A stretch of 64,000 nucleotides of DNA from Streptomyces sp. CNH099 (GTDB lineage: Bacteria > Actinomycetota > Actinomycetes > Streptomycetales > Streptomycetaceae), in contig KI911459.1 in assembly GCA_000514715.1 (NCBI GenBank), positions 124,001-188,000 on the forward strand, given 5' to 3'. The notes beneath the pieces are model-generated. The model saw only the letters and a list, made by a program, of their open reading frames with translations, was not told the origin of the DNA and ran no database searches. Shown piece by piece: positions 1 to 8,320 of this stretch. Within the stretch, counting starts at the first letter, position 1; every line of letters begins with the position of its first letter. Both the position numbers and the translations under genes were made by a program.

Positions 1-52
1 CTTCGCCGGGTCGTGCCTGGCCGCCGGGCCCCGGCCCCGCCCGCGAACGGTT

Positions 53-80
53 TACGCCCCGGCGCGGGCGCCGGGGCGTA
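53..80. terminator. Hairpin terminator
   Basis: Perfect 12-bp inverted repeat (arms 53-64 and 69-80, loop CGGG) lying about 33 bp past the stop codon of the minus-strand LLM gene. It is GC-rich with no long T tract, as is usual for actinomycete terminators. It could also end a plus-strand gene that lies outside the window. Confidence 0.6.
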
Positions 81-112
81 CCGTGTCGGCGCCCGCGCGG
101 GGGCGTTCGGGC

Positions 113-1036
113 TCAGGACACCTGCGGCAGCACCTCGGAGGCGATCAGCTCCAGGTGGTCCAGGTCGGACAGGTCGAGAATCTGCAGGTAGAAGCGCTGT
201 GCACCGACGGCTCCGTAGCTGCCGATCTTCTCGACGACCTCCGCCGGGGTGCCGGCCAGGCCGTTCTCCTTCAGCTCGGGCACCTCCCGGCCGATGGCCT
301 CCGCCCGCCGGGCCACCTCCGCGTCGTCCTTGCCGACGCAGGCGATGAGCGCGTTGGAGTACACCAGGTCCGACGGCGCCCGGCCGGCGGCCTCGGCCGC
401 CTCGCGGACCCGGGCGAACTGCCGCTCGGTGTCCGCCGCCGAGCTGAACGGCACGTTGAACTCCGCCGCGTAGCGGGCGGCCAGCGCCGGGGTCCGCTTC
501 GCGCCCATGCCGCCGATCAGCACCGGCAGCGGCGCCTGCACCGGCTTGGGCAGCGCGGGGGAGTCCCGCAGCTCGTAGTGCGTCCCGGAGTAGCTGAAGG
601 TCTCGCCCGTCGGCGTCCCCCACAGCCCCGTCACGATCGCCAGCTGCTCCTCCAGCCGGGCGAACTTCTCCTTCGGGAACGGGATCCCGTACGCGGTGTG
701 CTCGTCCTCGAACCACCCCGCGCCGATGCCCATCTCGATCCGCCCTCCGGACATCTGGTCCACCTGCGCCACCTGGATGGCCAGCGGGCCGGGGAGCCGG
801 AAGGTGGCGGCGGTCATCAGCGTGCCGAGCCGGATGCGGCGGGTCTCGCGGGCCAGCCCGGCCAGCGTGACCCAGGCGTCGGTGGGGCCGGGCAGGCCGC
901 TCACGTCGCCCATCTTCAGATAGTGGTCGGAGCGGAAGAAGGCGTCGAAGCCGAGGTCCTCGGTGGCGCGGGCCACCGTGAGGAGGGTGTCGTACGAGGC
1001 GCCCTGCTGCGGTTCTGTGAAGATGCGGAGATCCAT
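113..1036 (-). CDS. LLM-class (luciferase-like) F420-dependent oxidoreductase
   Basis: Predicted soluble TIM-barrel oxidoreductase of the luciferase-like monooxygenase superfamily, 307 residues, the usual length. Family markers include RSDHYL (about residues 35-40) and the SGGRIEMGIGAGW loop (about 96-108), which in this family contacts the deazaflavin or flavin phosphate. The 'SGGR..xGxGaGW' form and an actinomycete host favour F420 over FMN, but the sequence does not prove the cofactor. The substrate is unknown. The gene stands alone: a hairpin follows it and the thiolase stop lies about 110 bp upstream, so it may be co-transcribed with the thiolase. A second LLM gene occurs at 48.9 kb but is not a close copy. 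Confidence 0.85.
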   Translation of the reverse strand: MDLRIFTEPQQGASYDTLLTVARATEDLGFDAFFRSDHYLKMGDVSGLPGPTDAWVTLAGLARETRRIRLGTLMTAATFRLPGPLAIQVAQVDQMSGGRIEMGIGAGWFEDEHTAYGIPFPKEKFARLEEQLAIVTGLWGTPTGETFSYSGTHYELRDSPALPKPVQAPLPVLIGGMGAKRTPALAARYAAEFNVPFSSAADTERQFARVREAAEAAGRAPSDLVYSNALIACVGKDDAEVARRAEAIGREVPELKENGLAGTPAEVVEKIGSYGAVGAQRFYLQILDLSDLDHLELIASEVLPQVS

Positions 1037-1147
1037 GGGGCCATTGTGCTGCAGCGGGGCCCGGCGCCTTCCCGGGGCACGGCGAAGGGCGCGGCGCCGC
1101 CGCCCGCCGTTCTCGTGCCCGTTCCTCAGGTGTTCCTCAGGTGTTCC

Positions 1148-2338
1148 TCAGGCGTGTTCCACCAGCACCGCCGTGCCCTGCCCCACGCCGACGCACATCG
1201 TCGCCAGCCCCCGCCGCGCGCCGGTACGCGCCATCCGGTGCAGCAGCGTCGTCAGGATCCGCGCCCCCGAACAGCCCAGCGGGTGGCCGAGCGCGATGGC
1301 CCCGCCGTCCGGGTTGACCGTCTCCGGGTCCAGGCCCAGCCGGTCCACGCAGGCCAGCGACTGGGCCGCGAACGCCTCGTTCAGCTCCGCCGTCTCGACG
1401 TCGGCCACCGACCAGCCGAGCCGGTCCAGCGCCTTGCGCGTGGCCGGCACCGGGCCGATGCCCATGACGTCGGGGTGGACGCCGGCGGAGGCGCCGGCCG
1501 CGTACCGGCCGAGGGAGTCCAGGCCCAGGTCGGCCAGCGCCTCCTCGCTGACCAGCAGCAGCGCCGCCGCCCCGTCGTTCATGGGCGAGGAGTTGCCGGC
1601 GGTCACGCTGCCGCCCTCCCGGAACACCGGCTTCAGCTGCGCCAGCCGCTCCGCCGACGTGTCCTCGCGGATGCACTCGTCGGCCGTCACCGCCCCGCCG
1701 TCGCCGGGCCGTACGACGGGCAGCAGCTCGGCGTCGAAGTGCCCCGCCGCCCGGGCGGCCGCGGCCCGCCGGTGGCTGCGCAGCGCGAACTCGTCCTGCC
1801 GCGCCCGCCCCACGCCGTACCGCCCGGCCACCTCCTCCGCGGTCTCGCCCATCGCCAGCAGCCCGTGCAGCTCGCGCATCCGCGGGTTGACCAGCCGCCA
1901 GCCCAGCCGGGTGTCGGCCGTCGCCAGCGCGCGCGGCAGCGCCTCGTCCGGCCGCGGCAGGACGAACGGCGCGCGGCTCATCGACTCCGAGCCGCCCGCC
2001 AGCACCACGTCCGCCTCGCCGGCGGCGATGGCGCGGGCGGCGGTCGTCACCGCCTCCAGGCCGGACGCGCAGAGCCGGTTGAGCGTGGCGCCGGGGACCG
2101 ACTCGGGCAGGCCGGCGAGGAGGCCGGCCATGCGGGCGACGTTCCGGTTGTCCTCGCCGGCCTGGTTGGCGGCGCCCCAGTAGACGTCGTCGACGCGCGC
2201 GGGGTCGAGGTCCTGCACACCGTCGAGCAGCCCGCGGATCACCCCGGCGGCGAGGTCGTCGGGGCGTACGGCGGACAGCGAACCGCGCAGCTTCCCGATC
2301 GGCGTGCGGCGGGCGGCGGCGAAGTGGACGGTGCGCAC
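1148..2338 (-). CDS. Thiolase family acyl-CoA acyltransferase
   Basis: Acetyl-CoA acetyltransferase or 3-ketoacyl-CoA thiolase, 396 residues, full length. Thiolase landmarks are the nucleophile in NRLCASGLEAV (Cys90), GGSESMSRAPF, NEAFAAQSLA, the GHPLGCSGAR histidine loop and a C-terminal CVGVGQG cysteine. The pattern matches catabolic PcaF/FadA-type thiolases (beta-ketoadipyl-CoA or short-chain 3-ketoacyl-CoA), though the substrate cannot be fixed from sequence. It starts at GTG with a GGGGAGG ribosome site 7-8 bp upstream. A perfect operator and a TATAGT -10 lie immediately upstream, so it is tightly regulated. No beta-oxidation partner is adjacent. Confidence 0.92.
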   Translation of the reverse strand: MRTVHFAAARRTPIGKLRGSLSAVRPDDLAAGVIRGLLDGVQDLDPARVDDVYWGAANQAGEDNRNVARMAGLLAGLPESVPGATLNRLCASGLEAVTTAARAIAAGEADVVLAGGSESMSRAPFVLPRPDEALPRALATADTRLGWRLVNPRMRELHGLLAMGETAEEVAGRYGVGRARQDEFALRSHRRAAAARAAGHFDAELLPVVRPGDGGAVTADECIREDTSAERLAQLKPVFREGGSVTAGNSSPMNDGAAALLLVSEEALADLGLDSLGRYAAGASAGVHPDVMGIGPVPATRKALDRLGWSVADVETAELNEAFAAQSLACVDRLGLDPETVNPDGGAIALGHPLGCSGARILTTLLHRMARTGARRGLATMCVGVGQGTAVLVEHA

Positions 2339-2354
2339 GGGCGGGCCTCCCCAT

Positions 2355-2377
2355 CGAAACTAGCGGTGCTAGTTTCG
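2355..2377. promoter_or_regulatory. Palindromic operator in front of the thiolase gene
   Basis: Perfect inverted repeat with 10-bp arms (2355-2364 CGAAACTAGC and its complement at 2368-2377) separated by GGT. On the minus strand a TATAGT -10-like hexamer (2379-2384) sits directly upstream, so a bound protein would cover the transcription start. The size and symmetry suit a TetR-type repressor. No cognate regulator is adjacent, and the TetR protein at 7613 appears to have a different operator. Confidence 0.7.
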
Positions 2378-2515
2378 GACTATAGCCCCGCCCGGAGGCC
2401 GCGGCCAGGACGGGCGGCGCCCCGGGGCGGATGCACGACACGCCCGCTTCCCCGGTGATCGCCTACGATCGAACACGTTGGCCCGACGCCGCGAAGCCGA
2501 TGCGAGGAGAGCGCG

Positions 2516-4258
2516 ATGAGCAGTGCCAAGGTTGCCGACCAACTCGTGGAGGTCCTGCTCCAGTACGGCGTGAAGCGCATCTACGGCGTCGTCGGCGACA
2601 GCCTCAACCCGCTCGTCGACGCCATCCGCCGCAGCGACGGCGCCATCGAGTGGGTGCACGTGCAGAACGAGGAGGCCGGCGCCTTCGCCGCCGCCGCCGA
2701 GGCGCAGGTCACCGGGCAGCTCGCCGCCTGCGCCGGCTCCTGCGGCCCCGGCAACACCCACCTCATCCAGGGCCTGTTCGACGCGCAGCGCAGCGGCGCC
2801 CCCGTCCTGGCCGTGGCCTCGCACATCCCCGCCACCCAGATCGGCAGCGGCTTCTTCCAGGAGACGCACCCCGAGAAGCTCTTCGACCAGGCGTCCGGCT
2901 ACTGCCAGCTGATCTCCCAGCCCGAGCAGATGCCCCGCATCGCCCGGATCGCCGCCCAGCACGCCGTCGGGGCGGGCGAGGTCGCGGTGCTCGTCCTGCC
3001 CGGCGACATCGCCGACAGGCAGGCCGCGAACCCCACCGGCCACACCGTCCCCTGCGTCCGCCCCGCCGCGATCGTCCCCGACCCGCAGACCGTGCGCGAG
3101 CTGGCCGCCGCCGTCAACGCCGCCGACCGCGTCGCGCTCTTCGCCGGCGCGGGCGTACGCGACGCGCACGCGCAGGTGATGCGGCTCGCCGAGACGGTCA
3201 AGGCGCCCGTCGGGCACACGCTGCGCGGCAAGGAGTGGATCCAGTACGACAACCCGTACGACGTCGGCATGATCGGCCTCCTCGGCTACGGCGCCTGCTA
3301 CGAGGCGCTGCACGAGGCCGACCTCGTCGTCATGCTCGGCACCGACTTCCCGTACGACGCCTTCCTGCCGCAGAGCAAGACCGTGCAGATCGACACCGAC
3401 GCCACCCGTCTGGGCCGCCGCACGCCGCTGGAGGTCGCCGTGCACGGCGACGTCGCCTCCACCCTGGACGCGCTGCAGCCGCTGCTGCGCGAGAAGCGGG
3501 AGCGGCGCTTTCTCGACGGGATGCTGCGCAAGCACGAGCGGGCGCTGACCAAGGTCGTCGAGGCGTACACCTCCAACGTCGACAAGCACGTGCCGATCCA
3601 CCCCGAGTACGCCGCCCGGCTGCTGGACCAGCTGGCCGCGGACGACGCGGTGTTCACCGTCGACACCGGCATGAACAACGTCTGGGCCGCCCGCTACCTC
3701 ACCCCCAACGGCCGCCGCCGCGTCATCGGCTCGTTCACCCACGGCTCGATGGCCAACGCCCTTCCGCACGCGATCGGCGCCGCCTGCGCCGACCGCGACC
3801 GCCAGGTCATCTCGCTCTCCGGCGACGGCGGCCTCGGCATGCTGCTCGGCGAGCTGATCACCGTCAGGCAGCAGGACCTGCCGGTCAAGACCGTCCTGTT
3901 CAACAACTCCTCGCTGGGGATGGTCAAGCTGGAGATGCTGGTCGACGGCCTGCCCGCGTACGGCACCGACCACAGCAGGGTCGACTTCTCCGCCATCGCC
4001 CGCGGCGTCGGCATCCCCGCCTGGCGGGTGGAGAAGCCCGGCGAGATCGAGGGCGCGCTGCGGGAGGCGCTGGCGGCGAAGGGCCCCGCGCTGGTCGAGC
4101 TGGTCACCGACTCCAACGCGCTGTCGATCCCGTCGCGGATCACGCTGGAGCAGGTGCGCGGCTTCGCGCTGGCGGCCGGGCGCACGGTCCTGGAGGGCGG
4201 CGTCGGGACCATGCTCGACCTCGCCCGCTCCAACCTCCGCAACATCCCCCGCCCCTGA
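2516..4258 (+). CDS. poxB: Thiamine pyrophosphate enzyme, pyruvate oxidase/dehydrogenase (PoxB) type
   Basis: TPP-dependent decarboxylase of the acetolactate synthase/pyruvate oxidase superfamily, 580 residues. The N-terminal pyrimidine-binding domain has the activating glutamate in QNEEAGAFAAAAEA (about residue 52). The central domain runs roughly 190-330. The C-terminal pyrophosphate domain has the GDGGLGM...NNSSLGM metal/TPP motif (about 440-475). Overall it matches the acetate-forming pyruvate:quinone oxidoreductases, which decarboxylate pyruvate to acetate and pass electrons to the membrane quinone pool. The start ATG has a GAGGAGAG ribosome site. It is divergent from the thiolase across 177 bp and appears monocistronic. 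Confidence 0.85.
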   Translation: MSSAKVADQLVEVLLQYGVKRIYGVVGDSLNPLVDAIRRSDGAIEWVHVQNEEAGAFAAAAEAQVTGQLAACAGSCGPGNTHLIQGLFDAQRSGAPVLAVASHIPATQIGSGFFQETHPEKLFDQASGYCQLISQPEQMPRIARIAAQHAVGAGEVAVLVLPGDIADRQAANPTGHTVPCVRPAAIVPDPQTVRELAAAVNAADRVALFAGAGVRDAHAQVMRLAETVKAPVGHTLRGKEWIQYDNPYDVGMIGLLGYGACYEALHEADLVVMLGTDFPYDAFLPQSKTVQIDTDATRLGRRTPLEVAVHGDVASTLDALQPLLREKRERRFLDGMLRKHERALTKVVEAYTSNVDKHVPIHPEYAARLLDQLAADDAVFTVDTGMNNVWAARYLTPNGRRRVIGSFTHGSMANALPHAIGAACADRDRQVISLSGDGGLGMLLGELITVRQQDLPVKTVLFNNSSLGMVKLEMLVDGLPAYGTDHSRVDFSAIARGVGIPAWRVEKPGEIEGALREALAAKGPALVELVTDSNALSIPSRITLEQVRGFALAAGRTVLEGGVGTMLDLARSNLRNIPRP

Positions 4259-4280
4259 CCGCGCGGCCGGTCCGTACCGG

Positions 4281-4688
4281 CTACCCGCGCCCCTGGCGCC
4301 CCTCACGCCACTCGCGCACCAGGGTGTCGGCGTCCAGCGGCGCCAGCTTCAGCGGCGGTCCGACGGCGGGCGCGCGGTGCGCCGCGCGGATCTTCTCGTT
4401 GACCTCCGCGACGATCTCGCGCACCTCCTTCTCGCTCCGCGCCCTGGCCACGGCGGCGAGCGCGGCCTCGGCCTCCTTGCGGACGGCGAGCGCGGGCGGC
4501 AGCGCGGACAGCTGCTCGCGCGCCATCTTCGCCCGCACCCACCACAGCTCGTCGTACGGCTGGTCGAGGTCGGGGAGGGGCTTGCCCTTCCCGGGAAGGT
4601 CGTCGAACTCGCCGCGCTCCGACGCCTCGCGGATCTGCCGGTCGACCCACGACTCGAAGTCCACTCCCGGCGGCTTGCGTTCGGTCAT
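4281..4688 (-). CDS. DUF1992 (DnaJ-homologue C28-like) protein
   Basis: 135-residue soluble protein starting MTERKPPGVDFESW. The DUF1992 signature is clear: W-x-D-RQI-x-EA, then GEFDDLPGKGKPLPDLD and ELWW-x-RAKMARE. This conserved domain also occurs in DnaJC28-type proteins, but there is no J domain here. Function is unknown. The start at 4688 is preferred over the in-frame ATG at 4739 because a GGAGGGAG ribosome site precedes it and the family begins near this point. It converges on poxB with only 22 bp between stop codons. Confidence 0.8.
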   Translation of the reverse strand: MTERKPPGVDFESWVDRQIREASERGEFDDLPGKGKPLPDLDQPYDELWWVRAKMAREQLSALPPALAVRKEAEAALAAVARARSEKEVREIVAEVNEKIRAAHRAPAVGPPLKLAPLDADTLVREWREGRQGRG

Positions 4689-4880
4689 GGGCGGTGCTCC
4701 CTCCGCTCGCGGCGTCCGCTGACCGGGACGTTCTGCCACGTCAACGGTAACCGGGGCGCGTCCGGCCGCGGCACGCGGGCGGGGTCGCGCCGATGGCGGC
4801 GCTCAGCTTGCGCACCCCGTGGTGACAATTCAGACAATAGCGTCGGAAGGTGTCCATCCGGCCCCGAAAGGGAGACCCCC

Positions 4881-6002
4881 GTGCCCCGTCTGCGTTCCGC
4901 GCGCCGTGCACCGCTGCCGTCGCGCCGTGCCCCGCGCCCCGCGCGCCCCGCGCCGCGACCGCCGCGCTCCGTGCACCTCGCCGGAGCCGCCGCGGTGGCG
5001 CTCGCCCTGTCGGTCTCCGCGGCGGCCTGTGCCGCGCCCGGGCAGGGCGGCCGCGCCGCCGCCGTCGACCCGCCGGCGGAACTGGTGATGGAGCCCGTCG
5101 CCGACGCCGGGTCTGCCCCCTTCACCGCGACCACCGCGACCCCCGACGGCGCCCACCCGTCGCCCGCCCGCACCGCCGCGCTGCCCCAGGGCACCCCGCC
5201 GGCGCAGCCGAGCAGGTACCAGTCGGTGTCGGGCGCGACGGCCGGGCTGTACGCCGGCGTACGGAACGTCCCCAGCTGCGACATCGAGAAGCAGATCGAC
5301 CTCCTCGGCCGCGGCGCGGGCAAGCAGGCGGCGTTCGCGGAGACCCTCGGGGTCGGGGAGGCGGAGCTGCCGGACTACCTGCGCGGGCTGACCTCCGTGC
5401 TGCTGCGCGCCGACACCCGGCTCACCGGCCACGGCTTCGCCGACGGCGCGGCGAGCGCGTACCAGGCGGTGCTGCAGTCCGGCTCCGCGGTGCTGGTCGA
5501 CGACCGGGGCGTGCCGCGGGTGCGGTGCACGAGCGGCAACCCGCTGACGGCGCCGGAGGAGCTGAGCGGCGACGCCCGCTACGGCGGCACGGGCTGGCGC
5601 GGCTACCGGCCGTCGCGGACCGTCGTCGTCACGCCGGCGAAGCGGGCGCTGTCGCACCTGGTGATCGTGGACGTGACGACGAACCTCTGGTTCGAGCGGC
5701 CGGTCGGCGCGCAGGGCGGCCAGGACCGGAAGCTGCCGCAGACGCCGCCGGACCCGTTCGCGCCGCCGTCGCCGGAGCCGAGCCGCACCCCCGGCGACGG
5801 TACGCGCAGCCCGGGCGGCGAGCCCACGGAGAGCCCCGGCCGGCCGACGGATACGCCGACCGAGGAGCCGACCGGGGAGCCGACCGACGGGCCCGGCACC
5901 GGGACCGGGCGGCCGACCACCGCCCCGCCCGCGCCGGGCGGCGCCGCCGAACCCGACCACGAGCGCGTCAACGCCGGCGGATCGGGCGCGGCTGACGGGT
6001 AG
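4881..6002 (+). CDS. Secreted lipoprotein with Pro/Thr-rich C-terminal tail (DUF6777-like)
   Basis: 373 residues from GTG (ribosome site AAAGGGAG). An Arg-rich N-terminus is followed by a hydrophobic stretch and a lipobox (SAAAC), so it is probably anchored to the outer face of the membrane. A globular domain (roughly residues 60-285) has a PF-T-type motif near its start and conserved cysteines (PSCDIEKQIDLL, RVRCTSGNPLTAP). It resembles the Streptomyces lipoproteins grouped as DUF6777, an assignment from memory of the family pattern. The last 90 residues are low-complexity P/T/E/G repeats typical of cell-wall spacers. Function is unknown. Confidence 0.75.
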   Translation: MPRLRSARRAPLPSRRAPRPARPAPRPPRSVHLAGAAAVALALSVSAAACAAPGQGGRAAAVDPPAELVMEPVADAGSAPFTATTATPDGAHPSPARTAALPQGTPPAQPSRYQSVSGATAGLYAGVRNVPSCDIEKQIDLLGRGAGKQAAFAETLGVGEAELPDYLRGLTSVLLRADTRLTGHGFADGAASAYQAVLQSGSAVLVDDRGVPRVRCTSGNPLTAPEELSGDARYGGTGWRGYRPSRTVVVTPAKRALSHLVIVDVTTNLWFERPVGAQGGQDRKLPQTPPDPFAPPSPEPSRTPGDGTRSPGGEPTESPGRPTDTPTEEPTGEPTDGPGTGTGRPTTAPPAPGGAAEPDHERVNAGGSGAADG

Positions 6003-6017
6003 TCCGGGGGAGCGGCG

Positions 6018-7535
6018 TCAGCCCGGTGACCCCGCCGCCCTGGCCGCCCCTGTTGCCCCTGTTGCCCCTGTTGCCCCCGCCGCCCCCGGCACGCCCGAGG
6101 ACGGCCGGGGCGCGGCGGGCCGGCGGCGCACCGGTGTCAGCCGGAACCCGCGCGGCATCAGCGTGAGCCGCTCGGCGATCTCCAGCCGGTACCCCGGATC
6201 GCCGCGCAGCTCGTAGCGGCGCAGCAGCAGCCCCAGCACCAGCGTCGCCTCGTGCAGCGCGAACTGCCGCCCGATGCACGCCCGCTCCCCGGTGCCGAAC
6301 GGCTTGAAGACGTGCGCAGGGCGGGCCCGCACCCGCTCCGGCAGGAAGCGGTCCGGGTCGAAGCGGTCCGCGTCCGGGCCCCACGCCGCGGAGTCGCGGT
6401 GCAGCGCCGGGATCAGCACCACGGCCCACGCGCCCGCCCGCATCGGGTGCACGCCGCCCAGCACCGTGTCCGTGCGGGCGGCGCGGGTGAACGCGGGCGC
6501 GGTCGGCCACATCCGCAGCGACTCGTCCAGCACCCGGCGCACGTAGCGCAGCTTGCTCACCTGCCGGTACGACGGCTCTCCCGTCGGCCCCCACACCTCG
6601 TCCACCTCGGCGCGGGCGCGGGCCGTCACCTCGGGGTGGCGGGAGAGGTAGTACAGCGCGAAGGACAGCGCGCCCGACGTCGTCTCGTGCCCCGCGACCA
6701 GGAACGTGATGATCTGGTGGCGGATGTTCTCCGGCGACAGCCGCTCCCCGGTCCGCGGGTGCCGGGTGTGGAGCATCAGCCCGAGCAGGTCCTGCGCGCC
6801 GGGGTCCGGGTGCTCGGTGCGCTCCCGTACGACCTCGTCCACGACGGCGGCCAGATACGCGGCGTCGGCGGCGCCCCTGCGGCCGCGCCCGCGGTTCTTC
6901 ACCGGGCTGAGCGGCCGGGGCACGTTGCCGCCCTGGGCGTGGCGCAGCGCGCGGACCATGGCGGCGATGAAGGGGTGCTGCTCGGTCCGTTCGAAGGAGC
7001 CGAAGTCGTATCCGAAGCCGGTGTGGGCGATGGTCTCCAGGGTCAGCTTCGTCATGTCGGCGGACACGTCGGCCGCGGTGCCGCCGGCGGCGTGCGCGTC
7101 CCAGCCCGCGGTCAGCCGTCGCGCTAGCGCGAGCATCACCGGGTGGTAGCGCTCCATCGCCTCGCGGGTGAACGCGGGCGCGAGGATGTCGTGGCCGAGC
7201 TGCCAGTTGGGCTCGTGGTTGTGCGCGGTGAACAGGCCGTCGCCGCCGACGTCGCGCAGGTTGTGCACGGCGAGCACGACGCGCTTGGTGAAGCGCGACT
7301 CGTCCGCCAGCTCGGTGACCAGGTCGGCGCCGGAGACCACCACGATCTCCAGCCCGAATATCTTCCGCCGGAAGATCGGCCCCAGCTCCCGGGCCATCCG
7401 CAGCGAGTCCTGCACGGGCGTGCCGGGGCTGAAGCCGAACACGTCGCCCAGCACCGGCACCCGGCGGGGCGGGTGGGGGATGCGGGAGAGCTCCGGCCAG
7501 GCCCCGGGGCGGGTGCGTAAGAACGGCTTCGCCAT
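6018..7535 (-). CDS. Cytochrome P450, CYP102-like stand-alone heme domain
   Basis: 505-residue cytosolic P450. Visible motifs are the I-helix AGHETTS, the K-helix ESLR, the PERF-like DPDRFLPER, and the heme loop FKPFGTGERACIGR with Cys420 as thiolate ligand. The loop and the N-terminus (IPHPP...PVLGDVFG) match the fatty-acid hydroxylase CYP102 heme domain. No reductase domain follows, so it needs separate redox partners, and none is adjacent. The C-terminal 30 residues are an unconserved Gly/Ala tail encoded by a 9-bp tandem repeat. It is divergent from a TetR gene with a palindrome between them, an arrangement reminiscent of P450-BM3 and its repressor Bm3R1. Confidence 0.9.
   Translation of the reverse strand: MAKPFLRTRPGAWPELSRIPHPPRRVPVLGDVFGFSPGTPVQDSLRMARELGPIFRRKIFGLEIVVVSGADLVTELADESRFTKRVVLAVHNLRDVGGDGLFTAHNHEPNWQLGHDILAPAFTREAMERYHPVMLALARRLTAGWDAHAAGGTAADVSADMTKLTLETIAHTGFGYDFGSFERTEQHPFIAAMVRALRHAQGGNVPRPLSPVKNRGRGRRGAADAAYLAAVVDEVVRERTEHPDPGAQDLLGLMLHTRHPRTGERLSPENIRHQIITFLVAGHETTSGALSFALYYLSRHPEVTARARAEVDEVWGPTGEPSYRQVSKLRYVRRVLDESLRMWPTAPAFTRAARTDTVLGGVHPMRAGAWAVVLIPALHRDSAAWGPDADRFDPDRFLPERVRARPAHVFKPFGTGERACIGRQFALHEATLVLGLLLRRYELRGDPGYRLEIAERLTLMPRGFRLTPVRRRPAAPRPSSGVPGAAGATGATGATGAARAAGSPG
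6047..6073. repeat. 9-bp tandem repeat (3 exact copies)
   Basis: Three exact copies of CCCCTGTTG inside the 3' end of the P450 gene. They encode the Gly-Ala-Thr repeat of the C-terminal tail. The period is a multiple of three, so copy-number change would lengthen the tail without breaking the frame. Confidence 0.85.
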
Positions 7536-7546
7536 CGTGCGCCTCC

Positions 7547-7569
7547 CTTATTGAACTGGATTCAGTAAG
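7547..7569. promoter_or_regulatory. TetR-type operator between P450 and regulator
   Basis: Inverted repeat CTTATTGAA / TTCAGTAAG (arms 7547-7555 and 7561-7569, 8 of 9 positions symmetric) around a 5-bp centre. It lies 12 bp upstream of the P450 start and 44 bp upstream of the divergent tetR start. It is the only strong dyad in the 77-bp intergenic region, so it is the natural binding site for the adjacent regulator. Confidence 0.75.
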
Positions 7570-7612
7570 CAGCGTGCGGCACCGCTGAACCGGTGTCAAG
7601 TAAGGTGGCTCG

Positions 7613-8251
7613 ATGGCTCGTTCCGGCACTCGTGGTACGCGGACGGGGCGGGCGCGCACCCGCATGGGAACCGAGGAGCGGCGCCGGCAGCTGCTGCGGA
7701 TCGGCGCCGAGCTGTTCGCCGAGCGGCCCTTCGACGACGTGTGGATCGAGGAGGTCGCCGAGCGCGCCGGGGTCTCGCGCGGGCTGCTCTACCACTACTT
7801 CCCGACCAAGCGGCAGTTCTACGCCGCCGTCATCAGGCACGAGGGCGAGCGGCTGCTGCGGATGACCGAGCCGGACCCCGCCACCCCCGTCGGCCGGCAG
7901 GTGCAGCAGGGCCTGGACGCGTACCTGGTGTACGCGGAGGAGCACGCGCGCGGACTGCGCGCCTTCCACCGCGCCTCCGCCGCCGGGGACCGGGAGATCC
8001 ACGAGATCCACCAGCAGCTGCTCGCCGAGCAGGAGCGGCGCATCGTCACGGTGCTCGACGCCCAGGCCGCCGCCGGCCTGCTCGACGGCCCGGCGCCCGC
8101 GGCGCTGCGGCTCGCCGTGCACGGCTGGCTGGCGTTCGTCACCGCCGCGGTGCTGGACTGGCTGGAGCGGGGCGAGCCGTCCCGGGCGGAGGTGCGCGAG
8201 GTGTGCACGGCGGCGCTGCTCGGCGCGCTGGCGGGGGCGCGGGGGGACTGA
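7613..8251 (+). CDS. TetR/AcrR family transcriptional regulator
   Basis: 212 residues. The N-terminal DNA-binding domain carries the TetR pattern RRQLLRIGAELFAERPFDDVWIEEVAERAGVS-RGLLYHYFPTKRQFYAAVI (split here for length), with the recognition helix around residues 46-56. The C-terminal domain, rich in hydrophobic helices, would bind a ligand. The ribosome site TAAGGTGG precedes the ATG. It is divergent from the P450 gene and shares the operator at 7547-7569, so it probably represses the P450 and itself and responds to the P450 substrate or a related lipid. That role is inferred from context. Confidence 0.9.
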   Translation: MARSGTRGTRTGRARTRMGTEERRRQLLRIGAELFAERPFDDVWIEEVAERAGVSRGLLYHYFPTKRQFYAAVIRHEGERLLRMTEPDPATPVGRQVQQGLDAYLVYAEEHARGLRAFHRASAAGDREIHEIHQQLLAEQERRIVTVLDAQAAAGLLDGPAPAALRLAVHGWLAFVTAAVLDWLERGEPSRAEVREVCTAALLGALAGARGD

Positions 8252-8320
8252 GACCGGGGGCCGCGCCGACCGCCGCCCGTCCGGTTCGTGGCCCGCGGGC
8301 GACCGCCGTACGCTGGGAGT

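Noticed and set aside
83..2458. Plus-strand open frame of about 790 codons across the LLM and thiolase genes
   Set aside because: It is antisense to two genes with clear families, contains no domain motifs, and is rich in Arg/Gly/Ala/Pro as expected for a GC-driven shadow frame.
2369..4306. Long minus-strand frame opposite poxB
   Set aside because: His/Asp/Gly/Val-rich shadow without motifs. The plus-strand TPP enzyme explains the region.
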